64,000 nt of DNA from JBBIJO01 sp037445895 (GTDB taxonomy: Bacteria > Bacteroidota > Ignavibacteria > Kapaibacteriales > UBA2268). A program made the position numbers and the translations under genes. Where the stretch lies: NCBI GenBank assembly GCA_037445895.1, contig JBBIJO010000009.1, positions 1-64,000 on the forward strand, in the 5' to 3' direction. The notes under the pieces are model-generated. The model did no database searches and was not told where the DNA came from. It saw nothing but the letters and a program-made list of their open reading frames with translations. Below, piece after piece: positions 36,801-42,550 of this stretch (the stretch's first letter is position 1; the number at the start of each line of letters is the position of its first letter).

Positions 36801-37272
36801 CATTTACGATTATTTTTACGTAGTTGGAATTCCCTAACCGGAGCACTCCATCATCAATCTGAAGTAAATTGTCTATCAATAAATTATTTTGCACAAGCAC
36901 AACATCTGAGCCACCAGTCGTTTTATTAATTTTAAGACTATAGAAATTCGTTGAACTTGAACCACCGACGACGGAGTTACCATTTCCAACAAAAATTACT
37001 ATTCCAGCCCCGGGATTGAACGTTCCCCCATTGTTCGTCCAATCACCTGTTATATTAATTGTTCCCGTTCCATTTTGGGTAACAGTGGCTCCCGAAGAAA
37101 TAGTCAAACTTGTATTAATCTGAATAGTAGAATTCGAACTAAAGTAGACATTTGCATTAGGAGAGACATACATTTGGCTTTGTATTGCCACACCAGACAC
37201 AAGAATTAGCAGTATTGCTATGAATACGGATTTATCTCCTCTATACAAATTGAGCATTTCTATTCCCAACAT
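24859..37272 (-). CDS. giant modular secreted surface protein (4137 residues)
   Basis: Signal peptide within the first 35 residues; start at 37272 or, with a better-spaced GGGA, at 37257. The protein is a series of beta-rich modules. A header of the form F/W-Y-S/T-R-x-N/S-G-x-W...W-S, as in G8-like domains, recurs near residues 767, 1482, 1979, 2619, 3343 and 3810. Each is preceded by a GDW/FTxG turn and, earlier, by a segment with F-P/E-V-G, YSP and a K-Y/W-W-x-V strand. A GEVED-type domain (WIDYNRDGDYTDAGEE, later GEFEEYTIDI) sits near 2190-2300. No canonical T9SS sorting domain is seen at the end (SATIFNEGVIEVGN). Likely an adhesin, sheath or fibre. It follows the tail-fibre-like gene by 21 bases. 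Confidence 0.85.
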   Translation of the reverse strand: MLGIEMLNLYRGDKSVFIAILLILVSGVAIQSQMYVSPNANVYFSSNSTIQINTSLTISSGATVTQNGTGTINITGDWTNNGGTFNPGAGIVIFVGNGNSVVGGSSSTNFYSLKINKTTGGSDVVLVQNNLLIDNLLQIDDGVLRLGNSNYVKIIVNGDVSIANGALLDVINTLPNASDTIKFGGNLFVDGTLDLNLSNGKVWTFFINSGNSELSGAGTVSFFEVILRKASSSDTVVFKRVFSAPDGFLTLDTGIFKLEGNYSFSNTFFKPQTGTGNCFIQNTSGFWLDNPNVTVNGQPLAGNLYLRGSLRISQGTVNVGTTGESSIIYDNPTPSKSKLTVDGGNLNIWTRISPQTYATNLIDFGFSAGTLKVGVGSNSSETGVGLFDISATGSSINWSGGTLELNRTANNSVADYVVLASTGTVSGGLLKIDAQIATQTFDINTTKPIYEMLMSGANSPVARIVSNNLAITTNLTLAGSGTGRFNANGLNITIGGDWINNLGSADGFTAGTGTVMFNGSSTQSITGSQSTQFYNVSVNKTGGDLEMNQPTTIDNDLKLISNTIVDLNSNDLTIGANGHIYSDNGTQEDLSTFNSNKFIVNSGSGSNPLAGAKLIRRVATGASLPLNLRFPVGTPNRYSPAMITFNSGGATFGPNAYVSVKPVPLEHPGIEASNKSLTKYWVVDDSNITYSSQGATVRFFYNSAEVQGNENNYAVLYYSPSYDDPNGYWRVNPGVNNSVDIINNLFYAQQLDSVAGDWTSGESDAAYATFYARADGDFNNANTWSNVYFNGAASTKYPTKLHHRVRIQDHEVTITANIPQLNLISVENGTEGRQPGRLTFTNDYYIQGDTFRLEQNTKLKVSHSNGIVSVPTNDGSIRTTVRDLSSLSVYEFVGSGSQSTGDGIPNVVRGFVVTKPTAQILTLGKSIQISDSLVINDGILDLSLYNLNGQSSGRTLIMRGGEMIVRQSFPTNYSAPTFTAGRITFDGTGNVTIPSSGSSPGVLQYNDLKIAGNTRSGNVTFASSGEIRIRNQLDISNLLFTNNTYGFFTNGSTVRFNKNGGTQNIPLQPASPSDSVVFLEYYNLIIDSSGTKQLSATGTPTFKVLNNLKIDGGATFSSNNFNLEVQGNWENLNGSVFVPGTASVIFRNPNALATTTITSRDTADNPFNNIVIAGSGTIKSLDNIKIQGGLVLLPTATLEMALGTFMSIYGNWTNQGGNFTYGTSTVMFTGASTQFITQSSGNANFYNLTIRNGANVDASGVGSSGNGIVVNNNLVLDAGNLRTHVGSNFRFVTVLGSLTRPGGGYVDGELRKTVGTGTTSATFEIGYGTRYTPVQIDFYGSGGTSGLLGILSDTINTTTSPLSWNSDPPTAILPTGSAMSPTRHVARQYSISIPSGSSFALGGSRKYNATFTFIGSAAPNGDLRNGANTSLFEARLRSGSNWIGPFYYGTYPLMGARNTNTTEFDSLVDFGTFIVGEPDILTFYTRANGNWTTSNNWSTQGYGGSPASEYPGQSTNIFRAFIGNGNTITLNQNVTVDTSASFAGWVQIDSSGLLNFDTYVLSGSGEFRIAKNGTVQTANPDGFRSIGAFGSVQTTTRNYDYGNHGRANFIYSGNQNQTQANEAIPSSIGSLTIDKTANTLTFNRSTTIVDSLFVRQGSFTLGANLTINGNIRRNSGTTFNPGSTTVTFSGLSGDTITNLDSNPLNFNNVTLAKGSGTGDVVLSENSVIQISNNLTFSTSGSNKSLIDARSYSGAYVIMGQTATVSNASNTRGWVNGELRKYITSGNAPAVTFEVGDSLKYSPFLIDFRSGSDNGAAGYIAVKVFTGTHQYMDLAYNPPIAPSRLIGPKWWRVTKPFGSSFRRGNRNFDPRAYFIVPGDDAYVDYWGCVDLTYCRKWTGGVEWQALYPNSTNSNDGAFGCGDTRNASLTPNFTYSGALSGGLAYVNVANVNTSFGSTELIGSDTLMGDFVAGNQNSIARFYNFYSVRNGDWTDPATWSTVSLDDTLSPTNLAASDTTGGRNRIIYGFPRRQYDNVIIGNGKRVRLDANIGTNTLTTLTTAELNALAGPSVTVRDSGILDLNYHVLRGNAFAVYNGGKLISGSTSGITTGNSGNINLYPGVSPSYSDSISLVYTAEGYTSDVARYFSTWPGRDGTSYYLAYIAVRNASDNSLLMENTTLDTLTRSTRCINIYLHKKAVLTAGSSYYLQIDPSNTGGQRRYKVWIDYNRDGDYTDAGEEVINQTSNSNGLFNTNSFTVPAGTTAGSTQMRVGMQSGTSNYGPTGSGSGEFEEYTIDIVNSNTTITQSTGNGLPNILRSIEVHSPRNGSVVQLGKSITVLDSVRIRSGQLQAQANNITLYGDFVSDTTNGFNAGTGSVYFQNSTVSNIRGTATNITFNNIYLQKPAVDTVKVAINTIVNGTLRMDSLNIMNISDNKNISFGTTGALSYTGAAFSNRKMIRVSGGPNTGTILKNFQTGSGTRSFVYPMGIDTVFNMANISITGNFAGTPSLEVVLRGNQHPNRRNGYILKKYWTLNPVGISNITASTYEFDFYGVDTSGNVSRYIPARYKSGSGWEINLGSNPNISNISYGYRVQITNDTSFDGSKLAGDWTAGDPTAFFNGLVFYSRASGKWSTPSNWSVDPVAKHNGPPASYYPGQLYIQDTVNIDGYTIYYDVQNSEIDSLRLGGTSPLPNPGQLFFDSTANNKMLKMRQLFLDNENVVIQTSGWVPSGPRKKIDTLMITQNLKHNGSGSNGMNLFPQFSANDSDYVVLKFAGSGVSRITGEGPWASMRSIVIAKNGGLSDSVFVESSSLCNFSSSSLKHFFEFYGGILVQNTTSSPKNLYISGSDLLPITITSNSGISIFDGSVRSRATITTNANTIIHLRKGDLYVGEPGSFSTIYGNLIYNTGTTVKIDTGTLDVARSFARAQTNSTIDFILQPYGTVKVNTVGAGSYDPTKIGFDISNSGSSFSMSGGRIIIANALGTSPASFDFRINAQNGSGMTGGTIQSGDTTSTPNNTTIKIGGSLPIKDLHFANSQSNAVTTQIAEQTFTITGNWAIDANHTFNLNGNTVIFGGNLTNYGSFVASPTGPTSDSWIVELNGNGNQTFFSNSSEFRFYNLKIEKTTGNVLLSNSGNSDFKIHNILEFSNSNNAFISAPIQSGRFVELSPIPGSTPTITRNGKGHINGRLYRYVANGSQNVFYAVGADSIDSYRPLWLETSGSTNTAGLVGVVSFNIEHPRIADVNVDTTKILIRYWKVTTPVSGGYVLGSGNTFNLKVQFRNPYDFKPGSDLTRFDLLNYSPACPDPPTTCSGGGTWRHLTTPDKTDTTLRCTGNTLFGDFTAGTFLGTVFWSRNNGFWDNPSTWSLKSYYQDSVPTRIPNQTYDVVRIGNGKTVTLPEGFSPNIKSVFVEKDSVNYLPGTLLIYGTLGYLRGQNFALEDSCTIGVQNQYGITRVVDGNIGAIQTDNRNYGVGRFIFFNTSSSMSTGLGLPDSIKTIIIDNTYSLDNSVYLSNYAGAPALKIADTLLVKQGTYNVGNRNMVLYGVMILDSNSIEGKFEPANAEVSFDGSNEKYLILKNRSGVRFNNLTISGGNLNIIRPTINDANRQHTFVNNNLNFANPNTFITLLDGVNLKIVNSSASAILNAGSARFVRTSLSSGMLIREISNGQTYTFPIGSNNLYAPAVFEASASGSNGTIGVRTSPGQSTYQTDGHRGLTPSTAAVYLKRYWTIDSITAQINGKWTFYYNDNDVAGNETELTKIGRWRPAWETTGGAWAFPFNPSVINISNNTFESTSDFAYSGFYGDWTIGNENAFRRILYSRQSGLWSSDQSWTWLPTHSGPIAGSGIYPNSPGDSVVVGGGNNGVGNHEITLDLNNPFGTGVNSGVAVGTSASNTGTLAFGTNILNGDYFTLGDYSSLKIGSADGIFNVGQNLGNVRSSLSRNFNTNGIYIYNGSTSQTIGDGLPSTVYSFIVDNSGVYPNNIVTINKAILVQKDLRVLNGTLDLQNYSMNSVPSGTGTVELSANTMLRVGGTNNLANTINNYQSYNINATNIVNFNGTNQTVSALPVNLTQDFVTSTGGLGTVWLSGSGTKVVNQPLLIRGNLVTFVGITLQNNVGVDALSVRGSVINSATIFNEGVIEVGN

Positions 37273-37293
37273 ACCTCTCTTTTCGACTTTCGT

Positions 37294-40200
37294 TTATTTA
37301 ACCCTCATAATCCAAACAACGGTCATATTTTTCGGTCTTGTCTCATTTGCTGTTCGCGGAGTTCCATTTGTTCCGTCGCTAATGGGATTCCCAACCTCGA
37401 TTGTTGCAGAAGGCAGTCCGATTTCCGCCTCCTCATCGACATCCATACCCCCATACAAATAAGCAATCGCATTGCTAGTTATACTGTGTTTGTGCCCTTG
37501 GAAAGCATCGTTTTGGCCTGTTCCCGAGGTTGTTCCCCCACGCAAGAACATACTTGCTTTTTCGCTCAAACCTGGCGAATTTGCTCCACTCGGATTCCCA
37601 TTGAGATTAGGAATCGTTTGATTATGATATGGACTTGCCACATCATTTAAAGTTTGCCCATTACATTCAACCCAACCATAAGGCAAAGAAGGAGTCCCAG
37701 ACATACTTTTATGCCAAGCAATAATAGAACCAATAGGTGGAACTGGCTGATTACCCCCATAAACCACCCAATTGGAACCATTGCTTATTAATTCAATAAC
37801 ACCGCGCTGACGGAGCGACATTAAAGTTGAATCGTCGATGGCACCACTAATTGTCACTACGCCAGTATTGATATTTTTAATTACATAAATCCTTCCTACA
37901 TTGGACGAAGAAGGATCTGGCAACGTAATTGTTAAATTTGATGTTGAATTAGCAAGTATCGTATGGTGTGTTTCGTCGAGTGTGGTATTGGCAGTAACAA
38001 CCGTAACTTTATTCGAAATCGATCCTTCGACCGAGAAAGTCGAGCTTGGATTGTTAGTTGCAATACCTACTTTCCCATCGCTGCCTACAAAGATTCTATC
38101 GCTGTTATTTGTTTTAATCTTAAATCCAACATTATCAACAGTTCCAATGAAATTCGTAGATTCGTTCATTCCTGAATTGCCGGTAGTTGTCCAAGCAACG
38201 GATTGAACGACACCGGGTAAAGATTGTTCGGAAACGAGATTATTCCACGAGGTTCCATCGTAAAGTCTAAGTTTATCTGTCGCATCGTCGTAATAGACTG
38301 CACCTTGCGAAACAACCGTAGGAGTAAATCCCAAAGGTTCGAAATAAATAACCTCGGGATCGATGTTCCCCGTAACAACCAAATCTCCGTCGATAAGAAC
38401 ATCGCCATTAATTTGGACAAGCAATGAATCATCGTTAATCGTCGAAGTTCCTATGCCTAACTTACCATTTCCTAATAAACGTATTCTCTCGGTTGCGTTC
38501 GTTTCGAAAATCATAGGTAAATTCTCGTTTTGTTTGAGATGTGCATTTCCGCTCCCATCGACCCCAACATCGAAACCGTCGCCCGAGCCTGTCCCAGTTG
38601 TTGTTCCTGCTGTAAACTTATGGTATGTTGCCGTCGAAGTTCCTCCATCTTGATGCAACAAAGCATTAGGTGATGTTATATTTATACCAACTCGACTATT
38701 AGTTAAATCGTGGTAAATAAGATTCGTTGCCTCCCACCCAGAATTATACCTTAGAGTTTGACCATTTGTCCCCGATGGCAATGTTGAAACCGATTGCCAA
38801 GACAAATTCCCGGAATTATCGCTTTGAAGGAAACCACTACTCGGAGGCAAAGCCGATGGAAGTGTATAATTTATCGCCGAAGATTGCCCACTACCCGTTG
38901 AAAAGGTATTACTTCCCGTTCCACTATTATTCAATTGCAAAGAGTTTTGAATCACCAATCGATTATTTATCCCGTCCCATTTCAATTGAGCATTCGACGT
39001 TAACGAACTTGTTCCATTCCATAAAGCAATTTCGTCGTTTGTTCCTGTCCCAGTCACAGTTCCAGGAAATTGCTGTCCCCCAGCAAAAGTAATTGTTCCT
39101 GTCATTGTGCCACCCGAAAGAGGCAAATAGTTCGACGCTGTAATATTGTCGGGAATATCGTCGTCCGTTAAGCTTCTGAATGAGGGTTGCGAAGGAGCAC
39201 CGCTCGTCGGACCCGCAAAAACCATGTTTGCACTTTGATTACCCCAAGAAACCGAAATAGTCCCCGAAGAAGTTACTGGGGAACCAGTGATGGAAAACTC
39301 GCCAGGCATCGACAGTCCAACCGACGACACAGTTCCAATGTTGCCAGGCTCCCATTGTTGTGAAGTATTATTCCAAATATAGGCTTGACCATTGGTCGGA
39401 GCAGTAGAAGCTACATTCCTCCCTTGAATCTTCGCTACACTCGGATTCGGATATGTCCCACTCAAATCACCACCAGCCGTCCCACTTGGAGGCAACGACG
39501 TCGGAAACTCCACCCAAGTCTTGTCACCTCGCCAATATTGACTCGTCGTCCCAGCCGATATACTCGGCTCTTTCCCGTCCAACTGCCCCTGAATATTACT
39601 CGTAACTCCATCTAAATACCCAAATTCCGCATTACTAACGTTACCACTGCCTATCTTCGTCGCATCTATACCCGCACTCGAACTAATGTCGGCATCTACT
39701 ATACTACCATCGACTATCTTAGCACTCGTAACTGCATTATCCTTTAAATATAATTGATTACTACCATTCAATCCTATCGTCGTATTATCGTAAAGAACAT
39801 CAAACTCCGTCCCTGTTAAACTTAACCCGTCCCCTGCGGTATAGGTCGTATTATCGTCCGACGACGCAACCCATTCAGTCCCACTCCATTTCAATACCTG
39901 TCCACTCGTTGGACTCAATGTATTCGATACATTTGTCCCTTGAATCTTCGCTACACTCGGATTCGGATATGTCCCACTCAAATCACCACCNNNNNNNNNN
40001 NNNNNNNNNNNNNNNNNNNNNNNNNNNNNNNNNNNNNNNNNNNNNNNNNNNNNNNNNNNNNNNNNNNNNNNNNNNNNNNNNNNNNNNNNNTCCCTTGAAT
40101 CTTCGCTACACTCGGATTCGGATATGTCCCACTCAAATCACCACCAGCAGCATCACCATCGAAAACAATAGTAGTTTTTTCACTATTATAGACGGGGTCT

Positions 40201-41105
40201 GTTTCGAGCGAAGAAGCCGAAACCCATTGTGGGGGACTGCCAGAACCTTGTGAACTCAGAATCTGCCCGGAAGTTCCTGTGGAACCATTCGGCATTAATG
40301 CTCCGGAAAATTGAACATTGCCCGAAATATCGAGCGCTTGCGATGGCGTAGTCGTTCCAATACCTAATCGCTTATTTGTATTATCCCACCAGAGACCATT
40401 ATCGCCTGTTATTGTATTTGTCCCATTCCAGAACGAAACTTGGCTTGTTGAACCAGAACCAGTAACCTCCGAAGCAGAATTTGCATCTGCTATTGTAATT
40501 GAACCGGCACCGTTAGTTATTGTAATTCCACTTCCAGCAACCAAATTAGCAACTGTGTAACCACTTCCATTGCCAATCAAAAGCTGCCCATTGCTTGGAA
40601 TGGAAGACACTCCTGTTCCACCATTGGAAATAGGTAACAAACCGGCAACTTCGGAAGTCGCCAAATCGACCGCATCGGTTGTTGAGCCTGTTCCTTCGAA
40701 GACATTTGCTTCGATAGTCCCCCCTCCCAATAAAATTGAAGAACCAGAGCCAACTGTCATTGTTGCTGTCGAGTTCGTCCCTGTAGAAATCAAATTAAAA
40801 GGAACAGAAGCAAGTGAGGAAACTACTGCAACCCATTGGGTGCCATTATAGTATTCAAAACGTTGATTATCGGAATTGTAAATTAACAACCCTGTAGCTG
40901 GGGTGGCAATGCTATTTCTTTGAGCTGTTGTCATCCGAGGGACAAGAAACCCCCTATTCGTCGAAAATAATTCGAGAAGAGCAGAGTTGTCGGGGGTTGT
41001 AGTTCCAATTCCAACATTTTCAGTTTGAGCAGAAATTGGCAATACCCCCAATAGCCAAAGATGGACGACAAGCATCCAATTTCGAAAGAGTACTTTCTTT
41101 TTCAT
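37294..41105 (-). CDS. phage-tail-fibre-like secreted protein, interrupted by an assembly gap
   Basis: One gene read through an N-run (39991-40090). It starts at ATG 41105 with a signal peptide (about 1-26, ending PISAQ) and a segment typical of Bacteroidota fibre-like proteins (VGIGTTTPDNSALLEL, RGFLVPRMTTAQRNSI, FEYYNGTQWV). Modules then follow, each with the 18-residue repeat GGDLSGTYPNPSVAKIQG. Near the end (37310-37740) is a phage tail-collar-type domain: GSIIAWHKSMSG, LPYGWVECNGQTL, GQNDAFQGHKHS. With 100 Ns the two halves are in different frames; a true gap length of 2 modulo 3 restores one frame, so this is an assembly artefact. Probably a trimeric-type surface fibre used for adhesion. 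Nothing else phage-like is nearby. Confidence 0.82.
39421..40145 (-). repeat. 54-base coding repeats flanking the gap
   Basis: Three identical 54-base copies lie at 39421-39474, 39937-39990 and 40092-40145, each coding the 18-residue unit GGDLSGTYPNPSVAKIQG. The gap runs from the end of the second copy to just before the third. The first two copies are 516 bases apart (172 codons), which gives the size of one module. The missing sequence is therefore probably one or more modules that the assembler could not resolve. Confidence 0.9.
39991..40090. other. scaffold gap (100 N)
   Basis: Exactly 100 undetermined bases, a placeholder length, inside the tail-fibre-like gene and bounded on both sides by copies of the 54-base repeat. 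The real length is unknown. Confidence 0.99.
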
Positions 41106-41124
41106 TTTTCTTACAAATTTATTT

Positions 41125-41153
41125 ATTTAAGTTTCAATCCAAAATAAGTTCAA
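41125..41153 (-). promoter_or_regulatory. likely promoter of the surface-fibre operon
   Basis: On the minus strand TTGAAC (41148-41153) and TTAAAT (41125-41130) lie 17 bases apart, with the -10 box ending 20 bases before the start codon at 41105. It is in the only sizeable gap between the NarL-type gene and the tail-fibre-like gene. Confidence 0.4.
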
Positions 41154-41204
41154 CAAATACATCAATACCAAAGAATACCAGAAGACAACCAAAATCGCAA
41201 AAAA

Positions 41205-41795
41205 TCATCTTGAACCGCTCATATAATTTTTAATCTGTGCAACCGGTAAATTCATTTCCCGAGCGATTTTGCTTGTAGCCCCGCCTTTCAATCTTCGAAC
41301 AATTATTTCCTTTTCCAACTTTGTCAAACAAATAATTCTTTTTTCTGCCATATTAACTTTTGCTTTATTCCCATTTTTTAACGAATCAAGCAAGGCTTTG
41401 CTGTAAACTTGGTTACCTTCGAGAACTTTCGTTAAACTAAAAATCAAATCCGCAGGACGAACCCCTTTAAAAAGGCAACCATCGGCATTTGATTCAAGAA
41501 TCAGTTCGAAGCTGGCAAGCTTTTCGCCCGCGGTAATCAATATTGTCTTTGGGAACTTTTCCAAAGCAGATAGTTTTTTAACCACTTCGATGCCATCCAT
41601 TTCGGGCATAAAAATATCCAAAATTGCGATTTCTGGTTCGAGTCGCATAATTTTGTGGTAGGCTTCCAATCCATCCGAAGCCTCCCCAACAACCTCGAAA
41701 TTAGGTTCCGAAGTAATATAATGTTTTAAGCCAACCCAAACGATTTTGTGGTCGTCGGCAACAAAGACAGTATGTTTCGAACCCAAAAGTTGCAT
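41205..41795 (-). CDS. NarL-type response regulator with shortened DNA-binding domain
   Basis: 196 residues. Receiver domain about 8-125 with ADD at 13-15, phosphoacceptor Asp60 (AILDIFMPEMDGIEVV) and a Lys in CLFKG. The LuxR-type helix-turn-helix starts at about 155 (LTKLEKEIIVRRLKGGATSKIAREMNL) but stops at KNYMSGSR, in the recognition helix. The usual H..NI..KL stretch and last helix, which carry DNA contacts and dimerisation, are absent, so it may be a non-binding or partner-dependent variant. It lies between a complete NarL-type gene and the surface-fibre operon and has its own promoter-like element. No kinase is adjacent. Confidence 0.85.
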   Translation of the reverse strand: MQLLGSKHTVFVADDHKIVWVGLKHYITSEPNFEVVGEASDGLEAYHKIMRLEPEIAILDIFMPEMDGIEVVKKLSALEKFPKTILITAGEKLASFELILESNADGCLFKGVRPADLIFSLTKVLEGNQVYSKALLDSLKNGNKAKVNMAEKRIICLTKLEKEIIVRRLKGGATSKIAREMNLPVAQIKNYMSGSR

Positions 41796-41818
41796 TTATG
41801 CATCCTACGATACAATAC

Positions 41819-41846
41819 AAATTACAAATTAATTTAATGCGAGCAA
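41819..41846 (-). promoter_or_regulatory. promoter-like element ahead of the short NarL-type gene
   Basis: TTGCTC (41841-41846) and TAATTT (41819-41824) are 16 bases apart on the minus strand, followed by GTATTG. The spacing and -10 context are the same as at 4656-4683, and a 17-base stretch (41816-41832) is identical to 4653-4669. Confidence 0.4.
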
Positions 41847-41875
41847 ATAAGTTTACGTATTTCTACTTATCGAAC

Positions 41876-42550
41876 TTATTTAGACTGTTTTGTAGAATGC
41901 ATCACAGCAAAGCGGACCAAACCCGAAGCGGTTTTAATACCAAGTTTCTGAATAATATTGGACCTATGGGTTTGAACTGTTCGAAGGCTAATGTTTAAAA
42001 TCTCGGCAATTTCTTGGCTCGTTTTACCCAAAGAAATGTAATTTAGAATTTCTTGCTCCCTTTTGGTTATAGTAACATTTGGGTTTGTGGCTTCTACTGT
42101 CTCGTGGCTCAAAGGGCGTTCAAGTACCCTTAAAATTGAACGCGAAAAAACCCTTTCCCCTTGCAATGCTTTATAAATAGCCTCTATTAAAAATGGTGGG
42201 GGAATATCTTTCGATAGGTAGCCATCCGCACCAGCTTCGAGCGCCCGTTCAATAAAGCGATAATCTTCGAATGCAGTCAAAATCAAAACAAGAGTATCCA
42301 ATCGGCTATTCTTAATATGTTTTGTTACTTCGATTCCATCAATTTTCGGTATGCTAATATCGAGCAAAAGAATATGTGGAGTATATTCTTCGACCAAAGA
42401 TATCGCTTCCTCACCATCATTGGCTTCGGCAAGCAGATGCATTCGTTTATCAATGGAAAGAATGCGGCGGATACCAACCCGAACGATTTCGTGGTCGTCG
42501 GCAATAATCACTTTAATTTCATCAGGTAAAGTTAGGTCATTCATCTCCAC
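41876..42550 (-). CDS. NarL/FixJ-family response regulator
   Basis: 224 residues. Receiver domain about 10-130 with ADD at 17-19, phosphoacceptor Asp64 (LLLDISIPKIDGIEV) and Lys in YLSKDIPP. A complete LuxR-type helix-turn-helix follows at about 155-215 (ITKREQEILNYISLGKTSQEIA, then SLRTVQTHRSNIIQKLGI). It should bind DNA as a dimer when phosphorylated. Its start overlaps the end of nadE by 14 bases, so it is translated from the same transcript; ATG 42544 is an alternative start. No cognate histidine kinase is encoded here. The closest plausible target is the surface-fibre locus that follows, but this is inferred from position only. Confidence 0.92.
   Translation of the reverse strand: MEMNDLTLPDEIKVIIADDHEIVRVGIRRILSIDKRMHLLAEANDGEEAISLVEEYTPHILLLDISIPKIDGIEVTKHIKNSRLDTLVLILTAFEDYRFIERALEAGADGYLSKDIPPPFLIEAIYKALQGERVFSRSILRVLERPLSHETVEATNPNVTITKREQEILNYISLGKTSQEIAEILNISLRTVQTHRSNIIQKLGIKTASGLVRFAVMHSTKQSK

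Noticed and set aside
39978..39991. Frameshift or two separate genes at the N-run
   Set aside because: The frame change is explained by the arbitrary 100-base gap. The same 18-residue repeat reads in frame on both sides if the gap is 2 modulo 3.
39421..40145. Possible CRISPR array or tandem mobile repeat
   Set aside because: The 54-base copies are in frame, encode a protein repeat and are spaced by unique coding sequence hundreds of bases long.
37294..41105. Prophage
   Set aside because: Only fibre and collar-like domains are present; the protein has a signal peptide and no capsid, terminase, tail or lysis genes are nearby.
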